The translations under genes and the position numbers were made by a program. 64,000 nucleotides of DNA, from positions 434,001 to 498,000 of the forward strand of contig VZSF01000872.1 in the NCBI GenBank assembly GCA_013398295.1, given 5' to 3'. The notes under the pieces are model-generated. The model ran no database searches. It was not told where the DNA came from and saw only the letters and a program-made list of their open reading frames with translations. This document shows, piece by piece, positions 14,113 to 26,167 of this stretch (positions within the stretch are counted from its first letter, which is position 1; every line of letters begins with the position of its first letter). This DNA is from Chionis minor (Eukaryota; Chordata; Aves; Charadriiformes; Chionididae).

Positions 14113-14138
14113 AAAAGAAAAAAAAAAGAAAAAAAAAA
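14113..14138. repeat. A-rich simple repeat
   Basis: A 26-base tract of A interrupted only by two G residues. Confidence 0.85.
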
Positions 14139-16074
14139 GCCAACCATGGGCAAGAACTCAAGCTGCTGCAGTCCCTTGCAGTTCAGTACGGCTGCGTGTG
14201 CAGCTGGAAGAGCAAGAAGCTCTTCCCTTGATACAGGAAAAACTGTCGTAACTTAATACTGACAGGGTCGATTTGTAACCTGTGCTGGCGGCATCTTTTT
14301 TCCCCTCTGCTAATGGATTATGGTCTGTGCAAAGGATTATTATGAGTCAACAGCTTCCTCCCTATTTACAGATCATGCCACTTAGCTCGAGAAATCAAGG
14401 CTCGTGTTTTACAACAAAGAAGTGACCGGAGCAAAGTGTCACTAGCACTTGCTTCTAGAAGCCCTCACGGGATTGAGACGTCTGTCTTCTGGCCAATACC
14501 TGGCTGTCTCTCAATAGCTTCAGATCTGTGCAACCTTTTTATGTGGAAATTAATTATAAATAAAAAATACGAGGGGGGAGAGGATTGGTTATACATTACG
14601 CTCTGTCTCATCCTTCTGTGATTAGACAGGTTGACTCCACTGTGCTCCAGAGAACTTATTGAAGAACATTTATAACGTAATCTGTGTTTTTCTTTGCTGA
14701 TTTATGTGAAAGAGCTGCAAAGAGCAGCATATTTTTGTTCCTGTTTGCAGTAAGAAAGAATCTGAAATACAGCATTCCCCAGAAAAACGTCATTGCACAG
14801 ATGTCCATATTTCTTACCTATTGTCAAGAGGACACACATACAGTTATACTTGCATAGATGCACATATATATTTAACCCCTAGCAAATAACTCCTTTTTAT
14901 TCTGATTTGATATGTGATAAAATCACCTTCTGATTCAGAATAGACAGTCTGTCTTGCTCCACATATTTCCCACTAAGTGCTACTATATATTTATTAAATA
15001 TGTGTCTGTGTGAAATGCAGCTATCTATATGCTACTACATATAGAGCTACACACTGCTGTTACAGGACCAAGCATGTGTTTCAGCAAACATTTAATTTGT
15101 AAGAGCGTGGAACTCTTTACTAGCTCTTAATTTCAACAGCATTTAGTTTATACATCAATATGCATCCCTGAAAGTTTTTGAACTTAGAAGAAGATAGAGC
15201 TTTTGCGGTATCTCTTAATGAATTATCAAAAATTTCATTTTCTTTTTTCTCCAAAGATGACTCGAGAAGCTTGTGTAATTTAATTAGGAATGTTGCTGTT
15301 ATATATTTTATGGGTAGGAGCAAAACTCCCTTCAGTTGTATAAGGCCATTCAAGAAAATCTGCAGAATTGCTGTAATTTTCCATTGATTCCACAGGAATT
15401 TTTCTCAAGGGAAGGATGGATTTCTTCTTCTTTCTGGTTTAATTTCTGATGGGATTAGAAATTTTAGGCAAGCGTCACTTTAGGAATTGCTACTTTACCA
15501 CTCGTTTACACAGGTTTTGAGTATGTTCTAATAGTGTATATAATCCCCATGGTGTGTTAGGTAGGAAAAAAATACAAAGGTAATTTGAAAATGGGTTTAA
15601 AATGAATACTGTTTTGCAATGTCAAGGTTTGTAATTGTCATCCTCTTGTTGGAAAAGGGACTGTGGGGAGAAGGGTCAGGTTTCCCTTGTCTTCATTTTC
15701 ATGTGTGTCAAACTCCCTCAAACTCAGCACCTCCTGTGGATGTATTTAACAAGGGAGAGGTTTGCTGACCAGGACTCCTCGTCACTGGGAATCCGGAATA
15801 AAGAGAATATGCTTGCAAAATCAGGAAAGCATAACAGGAGTGTAAAGATGCATAACATTAAATTACAGGGCATTCTGCTTTCCTGTGGACTCCTTTCAGC
15901 AAAATAAACACTTTGAGAATTTGTGCAGAATTTGCCGTTCTTCAGTGTAGCAGTGGCCAGTTTGAGATCTGCAGTTTTTTAACGTGTCAGGATGAAATTT
16001 TGTATCTGTTTTATCTCACGTACTCAAACAACTGCACCATGTCCCATACAGGACATAATAGCTTTTTCTCTAGC

Positions 16075-16096
16075 TTTTTTTTTCTTTTTTTTTTTT
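16075..16096. repeat. Poly-T tract
   Basis: Twenty-one T with one C, followed by CTCCCCAG at 16097-16104. The whole resembles a polypyrimidine tract with an AG acceptor on the plus strand. There is no matching exon evidence, so it is annotated only as a simple repeat. Confidence 0.85.
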
Positions 16097-16789
16097 CTCC
16101 CCAGTGAGATTTTGATGGGAATGAAAGCAAGATGCCCCTTTGGCTGAAGCAACCACAGAGTTAATAGGATTCACAGGAGCTTCCAGATTCATCTCCAAAG
16201 TTGTATACGCTGAACTGTGAAGTAGGCTACCATCTGTTCATGTTTGCTTCTCTCCGTGGAAATTAGGCCGAGTGCTAATAGTGCCGGCAAGAGGCAACGT
16301 TGCCGCAGCCTATCCTGCTTGGGTTTTCCCAGAGGATCCAGTTGATTAGGGTGATGGATTAGAGTGATGGAATTAGGCTCTTCTTCTTCTGATACAGGCT
16401 TTCTTGAGAAAGGCTTTTTAACAGGCGAGCAGAAGCAACAGCAATTCTAGTCCATGAGAAACTTCAGTAATTTTTGGTACTTTATTCCCAACTCAGGACA
16501 AGGAGTTGAAAAATGAAGAGATTTCAAACACCCTGATTACATTCCAAGTTTTTTCAATTCTGTTAAAATGTTTGATTGAAATAAAATATTTTGACATTCC
16601 TAGAGTAGAAATATTTCATTTTGTTCTACTTACTCAAAGTACTTCTTTGAGTGAGAGCTTTCACCAGTTTTGAGCCCTGTATTCAGGGAGAAAACATCAA
16701 CCCACTCAAGTTCTAGTTGATAACTTGGAGCACTGGATGTCTCAGCTGGGTACCTAAAAATATCCTCTTGGTAAATGGGTGATAACGCG

Positions 16790-16821
16790 CTTCTTTCTTA
16801 GCTTTTTAGCTAAGAAGGAGG
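16790..16821. repeat. Perfect-core hairpin (9-bp stem, 4-base loop)
   Basis: TTCTTAGCT at 16795-16803 is exactly complementary to AGCTAAGAA at 16808-16816 around a TTTT loop. As RNA, the stem extends outward to 16790 and 16821 with two G-U wobbles and three further Watson-Crick pairs. Function is unknown. Confidence 0.6.
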
Positions 16822-16954
16822 AATTGTGAGATTCTGCCTGGGGAGTTGAAATGGCCAGGAGGTTGTAGGGTGCCAGAGTATTGCCAGAGAACTCAAGCAG
16901 GAGACAGAGGTCAAGCTCGGATGGGAGACAGGTACCTTAATACTGGTTTAAAAT

Positions 16955-16967
16955 AAAAAAAAAAAAA
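16955..16967. repeat. (A)13 homopolymer
   Basis: A run of 13 A inside the A-rich segment 16950-16967. Confidence 0.85.
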
Positions 16968-18870
16968 GACGTTTTTCAAGAGGGCTTTATTTTGATAATG
17001 GCGGGTATTTGTTGCTGTAGTTACATGAAAAGTTGGTTTTACTGCAGATGCTCAGGAAGGTGGTGGTGGCTGCTTGCTGGTGGCCTCCTTGCAGACTTTT
17101 ACCCGAAGCTGTTAACTGCAGGTGCGCTGTGACCCTCCGGTGTCCACCTGCCACTGGAGCAAGGTTGGCTGTTGCAGCAGCATGAAAGTTTTCGCCGCAC
17201 ACGCTCTAAAACCCGTTGGCACTTCTCTCCTTGTGCTCGGTCCTCTGGCTTTTGGTGGAAACTGGACCAGAAAGATTATTGTTGGAACGTGTGTGAGAGT
17301 GCCAGCAATGCTTCGTCCTCAACGCGCCTGTTAAATACAGCTCTGTTTTCTTTGTTTCACTCTGTTGGCAGGGACTCTGCCAGCTGATCGTGTGCAGCAC
17401 TTTTCCTCTTGTTTCTTGGGGTACGTTTATGCTTTTCAATTTATTTTTTTTCTGGTGCAACGACTGTCTAAGCAGCAAGTTTCTCTTGGCAGGGAGGCAG
17501 GGAGCTGGGTGCTAACCATGCAAAAGGAGAAGCATTGCCAGAAGAGTGAAAAGGCTATGGTGTTGTCATTTATAGTCATAGCAAAGCATCCCTGGAGCTT
17601 CATGGGGATGAGGGGGGGTGCTGGTGGGAAATATGATGGTTGCTTAATGAAATAACAGCGAATGAGGGCTGAGGGGGTACAGCTGGTAAATGGCTCTGAA
17701 TCATAAGAGATGGATGCCAGCGGGGTAGGACAGCCCGTGACGCTAATTTATCAGTGGTTGCCACTGGTGTGCACATACCATGTATTTAGGGTTGCTGGGC
17801 ACGAGGGGGTTTGTCCCCCAGTGCAGGAGAGCAGCACCTCTACAGGTGTGAGAATTGCTGCTTCTCGGAGAAGAGGCTGCCATCCAGGGGTATGAAAAAT
17901 TACTCACTGGGATTAAGGAGAGCCCAGCAGCTTTTATCTGGCTTTAGTGTTAGTGTTGAAGAGAGGCTTTTTTCTGCTTTTGTTTAATTCTTAACAGCAA
18001 GTTTGATTCAGCAGTGGGCTTTAGATGTATTCGCTGTGGTGTTTTGTGATTGCATTTTGGTTTTATCTTGATTACTGCATGCCCCTGGAGTCATTTTTTC
18101 ATCTTGTTGCCTCCAGTCCCGCCTCTGTTGTGGACTGGAAAGTTTCTTTTTATCTGTCTCTTTCTTTAAAGAAAAAAGCAATAATGGTGGAAAAAATGTT
18201 AGTAATGAGAGGAATTTGATTGAGGGACACCGCTGCCTTACCGCCCTGCTTTCTCTATCTCTAGCACTGTTACCCTTTATAGGGAGAATTTTACTTTATT
18301 TTGTGATGGTTTACTCAATTAAGAAAAGGTGAGCCTTGGACTTAGATCCAGTTCCCTGTTTTCTCCCAGGCTTCTTGTTTAATTTTAAGCTTGTTTAATT
18401 TTTTGGCTGTGTCAATGAAAGTAAGACACAAACTCCTCTGGGGAGCTTGGCCTTAGCATGACATTCCTCAGTTCTCTGTTCTTTAAAAAGAAATAGCAAT
18501 ATTACCCCATTTCAAAGCAGTGTTGTGAGAATAGATGCATGGAGAGATTTGAGATGCTTAGATACTACAGCAGTGTGAGAACAGAAGAGGCTTTTAGACA
18601 TTTGTCTCAGCTTGTGTCTTGTAACAGATTCCTGATAATTAGGTTTTCTGTTCAGCTGCATTTTGATAGGGTTATTACCTGTCCATCATTCTTTTCTTTG
18701 TTATCAAGCATTTTTTACTTTTTTCATGCCTTCTCTGTCTTTTCTTTTGCCTTCCCATTGTCGCTTATTAATTACCCATTTACGCTGTCTTGTGCTGAAA
18801 TCTACTGGGGAATTCTTTGGATGTTTTTTGCTATATTTACCTCACAGTAAATTGTTCTTCATTTGGTGAT

Positions 18871-18924
18871 TTGATCAACATCAGTTTTTTGATCAATGTC
18901 AATCCTTTGATCATTCGGTATCTT
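18871..18924. repeat. Three-copy degenerate 18-bp tandem repeat with TTGATCA core
   Basis: TTGATCAA at 18871-18878 and 18889-18896, and TTGATCAT at 18907-18914, are spaced exactly 18 bp apart. The rest of each unit is only loosely conserved. The core is a palindrome that includes GATC. It could be a decayed minisatellite or chance. Confidence 0.55.
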
Positions 18925-20509
18925 ATTATATCCGGGGACATTTAGACTATATTTGGCAAAATCAGCATGGAAACTTCAGATTCCCATCACGATCTGGTTT
19001 TCTGATTCTGTTATCTCTCTTGCTGGAGTCTTCTACTACGATGATCATTTCTTATCTGTTTCTCTTCTGTTCATTAACTGCCCTCTCTTTGAGTAAAATA
19101 TTTTCAAAAGACTTCAGTTGTACTAAGATTTTTGTCCATGAGACTATTCATTTGGTAGAGGGGGAGACACAGCTTCGTCATAGTAGGGAGAGGACAATAG
19201 AGCTCAAGTTCAAGTAAACCTACAGCCTAAGTCATCTCCTCAGTTTAAAATTAAAAGAGTTGAGGAGGTAGATGTAATAGTAGGACACAATGAAAGAGTT
19301 GCTTGTGAAAGTATGAGCAGAATTCCGCAGATATGCTATTCAGAACCATTCTTTTTTTAATCTTATCCTTGGTGGTGTACACTTAAAAGAATTTAAATTT
19401 TGCCTGTTCACAGTATTTGGATGTATCTCCAACAACTCCAATAGGAAACACAACCGATGCTTGGTTATAGTTATAACCCAATCTTAAGTTTTCTGGGTTT
19501 TGCCTTCATTGGCAACACTACTACCTCCACTGCTTCACTTTAACAGCATAAACTTCCTTCACTTGTGTTCTCTCACCCTTTTATCATCTCTCTTTCTCTC
19601 TTTCAGCAGGAGAAATGAAAGCAGCAGGTTGCTGCTCCAAAGACTCTGGGGCTTCTTGTCCTGCATTACTTCCGCAACTCAATAAATAACAGAGACATCT
19701 TGAGTCCATTGTGATCTCGCTCTTTTGGAAATTATTGATTTTGGAACTGCCGACAACTTCAAAAACAGTCACCAATTTTTAATTCAAACCATCATCTTCC
19801 CTTACCTTTTTCTTCAGTTTCTGCTGCTTTAAAACATCTCCGTCTTGTTATGAACTCCTTTTTAAAAAGCTATCATTTTAGTTACTGTTGATAAAGAAGA
19901 AATCCTCAGACTTAGTACCAAAACTGGCAAGCCTACTGATGCCAGCTTGAATCAGCTTTGGGAGGTCTTTGGGAGGCAACTGACCCCAGCCAGCCCAGCT
20001 TGGGGTCCTCAGTCCCGCTCCAGCAATGCCGTAGGAAAAGGAAATGGGTTTCCTTGTGAAATCCAGCGAGTGAATGTTTTGCCTAGACTGTCTTTAGAGC
20101 CTTTGCATGTATTAGGGGAGCCTGGAATTGTCCTGTGATGGGCAGAGCAGCAAACGTCTCTCTCGTAGTGAATAATGTAACATAATTTTGTTTTCCTTCA
20201 TACATATAACAGCAGAAAAGTTTCCCTCACAAAGCTGCAGGGGAAATTTGCTAACAGCTATGCAGCCTTGAAAAAGAAAAAAAAATCATCTAGAAATACA
20301 CGTCATATTTGTAGATAAATTTTTCTTTGTTCAAATGTGTGACAACCCTTTCCAAATATTGTCTTTAGGTTACGTGCTACTCCCAGTCCAATATTGCCGT
20401 ATTTGTGAACTGGACCTTATATTTCTTTCTAGTTCATTTGCTGCTGTGGGCAATGAGATCGGTGCATTTTCTGATTTTTTTTTTTATCTTTTATTTATTA
20501 AGTCTGTAA

Positions 20510-20850
20510 TATGTTGGCCTTCTTCAGGTTCTTATTCTGACAGTATGATATTTGTCCTTATGTTCCTAGAGTGTCCCAAATTGCTCATAGAGTCATACTG
20601 GTATCATTTTGCTTTCTATTCTATTCCGTATTTATATCCTTCTTTAGGGCACTACTATTCATGCTTGCAGGTTTTTAGTGTTACATTTTTTGCTGACAAC
20701 TCCCAAATCTATTTTCTGGTACCTACTGACCCAGTGCTGGCTCTCCCTTTGCTGCATGATTGTCTTTGTGATATTCCTGTTCGGAATGGATGTCATCAAA
20801 CTTTCTCAAGTTGAACGCAGAGCAGAATGAATTGTAGCTTGAAGAGCTGT
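20510..20850 (+). mobile_element. L2-like LINE reverse-transcriptase relic
   Basis: In one forward frame (about 20641-20780) the translation reads SLGHYYSCLQVFSVTFFADNSQIYF followed by TDPVLALPLLHDCLCDI. This is the segment around the reverse-transcriptase catalytic YADD box as it appears in L2-clade LINEs, where the box is followed by xQxY and then a DP...L..CL.DI stretch. A frameshift follows. At 20784-20834 another frame reads EWMSSNFLKLNAEQNEL, matching the next conserved W-M-x-x-N-F-L-K-L-N-x-x-K-T-E block. Upstream, near 20515-20640, is a weak match to the GVPQGS-type block in shifted frame with a stop. The catalytic box reads FADN, so the second aspartate is lost. With frameshifts and stops this is an inactive, old fossil. 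CR1 proper usually shows a different sequence after the box (FADDTKL), which favours L2 or a close relative. The exact family is not determined. Confidence 0.75.
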
Positions 20851-23717
20851 CTCAGTATTACTTTCTATCTATATTTCTTATTTGCCACTGACTTTGATGG
20901 ATGCATGCAAAGTTGTACTTTCTTTACTGTAAGATCTCTAACTAATATCAATATATTATTATTACTGTTTCAGCATGGAGGTCTTAATAACAATTAAGGG
21001 TTACAGTAGATGGTGCATAATGATATATAACAGGGCCTTACAATATAATTCTTATAATCAAATTAGTGAAGTTAGACAACTGGAATAGATTCGGCAGATA
21101 AGGAAGCTGACCAGGCAGCTGTCCTATTAATAGCTTGTGTCTGCCGTCAAGACCGGTTCATTATAAAACTTTAAATAGTAATATTCAGGAAATTTCTATG
21201 GGCATATAAATTAAGCACCCAAAGTGACATGCCCAGCAGTTTCTGTGACTGGCCACCTCTCCCTTGGCAGCTGCAAACCAGGAGAGCGGCAGCATCTGCA
21301 GAGCCTGGCAGAAATACCTGTAAAGCCAGCAAAGGAAACATCTCACCTGCCATCCGAGACAGTCCCGGACAAGTTAGTTGTATGGAAATATGAAGCTCTG
21401 ACCAATATGATTAAGATGCACAAAAAAAAAAACTGGTGAAAACTTTGCAGAGTGTCATGAAAGATTGCCGAGAGCCTGTGAGTCACTGGGCTTTGATGTT
21501 TTAGGGGGAGACAAGGTGGCTGGTTCTGGGTGACGTCATGAGTGGGTCACTTAGACTGAGAGAAGTTTTGCTAATGTTACTTTTTAAAACTACCTTGCTT
21601 TAAAAAAAACTCCAAAGTTTTCTTTTGTAATTTTGAGGTGATTAAACTAAATTCTACTTTATGATTTCCTGTGTGGTTAAATCCTGAATAGACAATAGTT
21701 TTCTTTAAATTTTCAACTTTGCTTCAGTCTTTACCCGTATCTTCTCTTTTACTGATCTCTCTCCCGTATCTCTCAAGCCTGTATTGTTCATGGAGGAACA
21801 TAATTCCTTATTTCATCACACTCCTATTGAGAGATCTCTCTGCTGACTTCACTGAAAGGAAAAGATTGATCTAACGCTTATACCCTTTGCTTGCATAGTG
21901 ATTTGTTCAATTGGGGGAATTTTTTGGCTTCCCAAGTCTGGGTTTTACATCTATCTCCTTTTGAAAAGGAGCTGTTACATTCATATACTTCACTTGTCTG
22001 TTGTTTAGACTTGTACCTTGTGCTTCTGAACATCCCAGTTCAGGATTCATTCAGGCTTTAAAATATTTGAACACAATTTGCAGAGCAGCTTCAAATCAGT
22101 CCACCGTTGGAACACCAACGCAGGCCCAATCTAGAAAGTTGTCTTATCCACAGAATTACGCTTAAAATTCAGAACAACTCTGCAATTGGTAGCAGGATGC
22201 ATTGCAAAGGGAGTTAGACTCGAGAGGAAAGAAGTTCAAGGTGATTTTACCTGTTACTCAGAGACCTGGAGGGCAGATGTTGTGGCTTCCAAGAACTGGC
22301 CTTGTTATCCTCATCAAAACCTGAAGAGCTGACATGTGTAAGCAGATCGCTGGAAGGCAGGGGGAAACTTAATACCTGGAAAAAGCCCACACAAGAACTT
22401 TCTTTCACCACTGCCAGTAAATAGCATTGCCTGGGAGATGTCCCTGCGTGGACATGGGGCCTCATTGGAAGGGGCCCAGGTTCTCCCTCCTGTTGCAGCA
22501 CTATATGGCTTTGCACTGAGGAGGCGTTACTGAATATTCAGCCCTTGCTGATGGCGTTCACGTCCTCCTCACCTTCTTTGATTTTAATCTTTGAGTATGT
22601 TTTAATTTACTTTTTGTCTTCTGGCCTGTTTGTTTAATTTTTAATTTGCATTGAGTATTCCCTCATGAGAATTTGTGCGAGTCTGTCTATAGCTGCATGT
22701 TGTTTACAAGGAGGATGTTGAGCGTTGAACAGGGGGTGTCTTTTACCGTCTTAACCTTCATTTCTGGTATTGTCGCCTGTATTGTTCCCAAGTTAATTGT
22801 TTAATAGGATATTTTCAACCACACAAGAGTTCAACTCTCATCATTCAGGACTGAACACCAAGCAGCCATGCAAACCCACAGTAAGCGAGCCAGTTCTGCT
22901 TGTTTTGAGTAGCTGGAGGAGTGGAAATCTCCGGAAATGGTAACAAAATATGCCGTTCTCTTCAACTTGGTATGAATTAATTCACTAGTTTTTATTTTTA
23001 TAGTAAATTACAATTAATTTACTACTTAACAGTTTACTTCCTCTGAGATAAGTTATAGCCCTTCTATCTTAACTTCTCATTAATTTACACTTTATGATTA
23101 CCAAAAATTATAACAACACACTGAACATTTGGCTGCTGAGAATATTCTAAAGTGAGTGCATGGTAATTGTTTGTAAGTCTGTAGAATTTAATTAAACTGT
23201 GCTTAAAAGTCTTAGAAACTGATGACTGAAAATCAACTAAATAAAATGTTTACAAATGGGCACATAAATATGCATACGTGGTTAGGAAGCAGGCTGTTTA
23301 CAATGCTAGGCTTGTCTGTTTGCAAAGGCAACATCCAGTACAGCATGTCTCTAATTACATTTTGGCTTAATAAACACAAATGGGAAGGATGCTTATTTTT
23401 AATTATGTTAATGCTTTCTTTTTTGATGCATCTCACTAATGTGGTGCATAGAGAGATGTTTAGCTTGTATATTTCAGGGAAAATTTGCAGAAATGGGGGG
23501 TTGTTAAAAGGAGGAACGAGTTTTTATCCTTTGCACGAAATGTAGGGCACGTTTCAAACCTGCTCTAGCCCCATGAGGTTTCTGAAAGGCACGCTGGCTT
23601 GGTTGTACATCAGAGGGAAGTTTTACATTCATTCAGCAGTTTTCATTCCAGGTTTTGTCCCTATCAAACTAGTACATTGGTACGTCATTGATGTCTATGT
23701 GTATATACGTGGGGTAG
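20851..23717. other. Unique noncoding DNA
   Basis: No repeat family or gene is recognised. A short perfect inverted repeat, CGTTGG/CCAACG, lies at 22105-22120. A perfect TGACGTCA palindrome lies at 21531-21538. Open frames up to 107 codons lack recognisable domains. Confidence 0.6.
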
Positions 23718-24003
23718 TCATAGAATCATAGAATGGTTTAGGTTGGAAGGGATCTTGCAGATTGAGTTCCACCCCCACTGCCGTAGGCAGGGATACCTCC
23801 CACTAGACCAGGTTGCCCAAGGCCACATCCAGCCTGGCCTTGAACACCTCCAGGGATGGGGCCTCAACAACCTCTCTGGGCAACCTGTTCCAGTGCCTCA
23901 CCACCCTCAAAGTCAAAAATGTCTTCCTAATGTTTAATCTAAACCTGCCCTCTTCCAGTTTAAAGCCGTTCCCCCTCGTCCTATCACTACATGCCCTACT
24001 AAA
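23718..24003 (-). mobile_element. CR1 LINE 3' end
   Basis: Begins with TCATAGAATCATAGAATGG, the reverse-complemented CR1 tail. It continues through the antisense of the 3' noncoding segment and the ORF2 C-terminal [13 protein letters not shown] region (CTGGGCAACCTGTTCCAGTG). It stops after the antisense of the RGNGFKL region near 24003. Only about 286 bp remain, a typical deep 5' truncation. A second CR1 tail in the opposite orientation starts 91 bp away. Confidence 0.95.
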
Positions 24004-24094
24004 ATATTATTTCTCTGGCTACTTAAGGGTATTGGACATTTAAAACTAGTTTTTGTCCTGCTTGCGTATGAATGAAGTGATGCTTCGGCATTTA

Positions 24095-24204
24095 GCTTGA
24101 GTAATCTGGTCTAGTAGAAGGTGTCCCTCTCCATGGCAGGGGGTTAGAATCAGATGATCTTTGTCCCTTCTTGGTCCCTCCCAACCTAAACCATCCTATG
24201 GTTC
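24095..24204 (+). mobile_element. CR1 LINE 3' tail fragment
   Basis: A sense-strand fragment of the last ~110 bp of CR1. It matches the CTTGAGCAACCTGGTCTAGTG-type segment, then the CATGGCAGGGGGTTAGAA segment, then GATGATCTTTG and CCAACCTAAACCATCCTATGG. Mismatches throughout make it older than the neighbouring copy at 23718-24003. Its 5' end faces that of the neighbour (head-to-head). Confidence 0.88.
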
Positions 24205-26167
24205 GGCACCAGTCGCCTAAGCCTGCACTGGCCCCATATACCCACCGGAAAACTGACCTGACCCGGAGTCTGCGCTGCTATAATTCACATATATTACTCG
24301 TTGGCCATTTCTGTGTATACTGCAGTCACTTTTGCGTGGTCGCTTGTGCGCGTGCACCTTCTCCCCACTCTAAAGGTCTTCGCCTTAGTGAAATGTTGGC
24401 CACAGGTGTGAAGGGCCTGGATCTAGCCCAGAATCTTTATTTTTCCTCTCAACTTTTTTTTTGTCTGACACATTTGTAAAAGCCAAGGGGAGCTAAGGCT
24501 CCTCTACACACGCTTTTAGTAATGAGGGTTTTGACAGTTTTTAAAATGCTTTGCTAAAAAAAAAATAATTAAAAAATCCAGAACAGTAGGACATTGCCAG
24601 AGATTTATCCACATAAATTGGCTTTCTGGGTTCAAATTAACTTTTCAGAAATGTCACAAAACAGTCACAAATGAAATTCAGTTCTGGTCTGATTAGACAG
24701 AATTTGTTCCTAGCTGTTATATTTCAGGAAAAAACCCCCCACATTTAAATCACTTATTTCAAGACACGAACAGTAAATGTGGATTTTACAGTAAGAAAAA
24801 TCCATCTTCCAAAACAGTCATAACACTTTTCTCCAAAAGAAAATGAAAAGGGGCGCAAGCTTCTTCATGGAGAGTTTAGAAGTTTCACTTTTTAATTTGA
24901 TTCTTAGATAACGGGAAATCGTATTGACTAGTTCAAGCTGAGTACTTGGAAGGAATGCTGGAATCTCCATCGTGGCCTATTTTTATCCCCCACTGTTTAT
25001 TTATAGCTGAAGTAGAATGTTGCTATTCTGCAGCTATAGCCTTTTTGCCTTTTTTTTTTTTAAATTTTATTTGAAGACACAAGAAAATAGGTAAGCTGTA
25101 GGACTATGAACACTGTAACAAAAAGAAAAAGCACAGTCACTTCCAGGGCAGCAGCCAGAATAATGTATGTGATGAATAAGAGTTACTCATAGACAAATCT
25201 ACCGTTGGTTTGCTCTTCATTATTAACGTGTGGCCGTCTTTGTATTCTGTTGGGATTTGCCATTATTTCTCAAGCTGCCGGAACAACTGACCTGCTGGAA
25301 GTTTGACAGCCCCTGCACAAGTGTGTGCGCATGTAAATATGTATATAGAGAGATATTTGTAGGGAGACAGTACACTGTTGGCTTCCTCACTTGTCACCTT
25401 TCTTCTCTGGGCCTCCTTATTAAAGTATTAAAACAATTCTGTATGTTCACGCAGCAGTTCTATATTTTTTTGAGTCATACATCCACCTGTCTGGAGCTGG
25501 AGGATCAATGTGTAACATATCAATGTATTCTGATAAAAATTGTTTTCCCTATCCAACAATCTCTTGTACAAAACAGAGGAATGAACAAATGAGAACTTAA
25601 AAGCAGTAGAGAAAACCGTCGTTTCTCCATGTGCTGCAAAGGAAGCCTGAAAATCTGTGTCAGAGTTTCTGCATTTCCATAGAGCCCCACTGAGTTCATT
25701 GATCCTGTACTAGAGATTGCAAAACAAGGGCTGTTAGAAAATTGGGTAAAGTCTTTCATCAAGTAATAATGGATGCTACTCTGTTTGCTATAGTTCTTGG
25801 TAAATAATTTAAAAATGTGTTCACAGGGAAAGAAGTGGTTAATAACGCTATTTCCAAGTTTTAATGAGATTCCTCAGTGGCACAGCAACGCATAGTGGTA
25901 TATCTCATTAGATGACTTGGGCTTACATCAGGAGCAATTTGGATTAAATCAACGTGCTCTCTGAATCAAGGGACCTGGCTTCAGCAAATGAGGAAAAAAA
26001 AAGTTTTTTTGACATTTTTTATTTTTCCTGTGTTAGGCAAAAATTAGTTTCAATTGAGAAAATGAAGTTTATGCAGAACTAGGGATAAACGATGCTCCCA
26101 ACATGCAAATTGGGGCTATTTATGCCTTTGCATTAATTAAGAATTCAGGAGATCTCTTCTTTCAGGT
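24205..26167. other. Unique noncoding DNA with poly-T tract
   Basis: No recognised gene. A 12-base T run lies at 25050-25061. An open frame of 120 codons at 25230-25592 (plus) has no recognisable domain. Confidence 0.55.

Larger units (their letters stand above)
13363..20509. other. Mostly unique noncoding DNA
   Basis: No gene is recognised. Notable small items are an LTR-like polyadenylation context near 13690-13790 (see rejected list), A/T-rich tracts at 14113-14138, 16075-16096 and 16955-16967, a hairpin at 16790-16821 and an 18-bp periodic repeat at 18871-18924. Open frames up to 103 codons show no known domain. Confidence 0.6.

Noticed and set aside
16075..16104. Strong 3' splice-acceptor look-alike (long pyrimidine tract plus CCCCAG)
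   Set aside because: Without a recognisable exon or donor downstream it is better explained as a T-rich simple repeat.
21531..21538. Perfect CRE palindrome TGACGTCA (also at 33121-33128)
   Set aside because: An 8-bp word is expected about once per 64 kb by chance, and neither site sits in a recognisable promoter.
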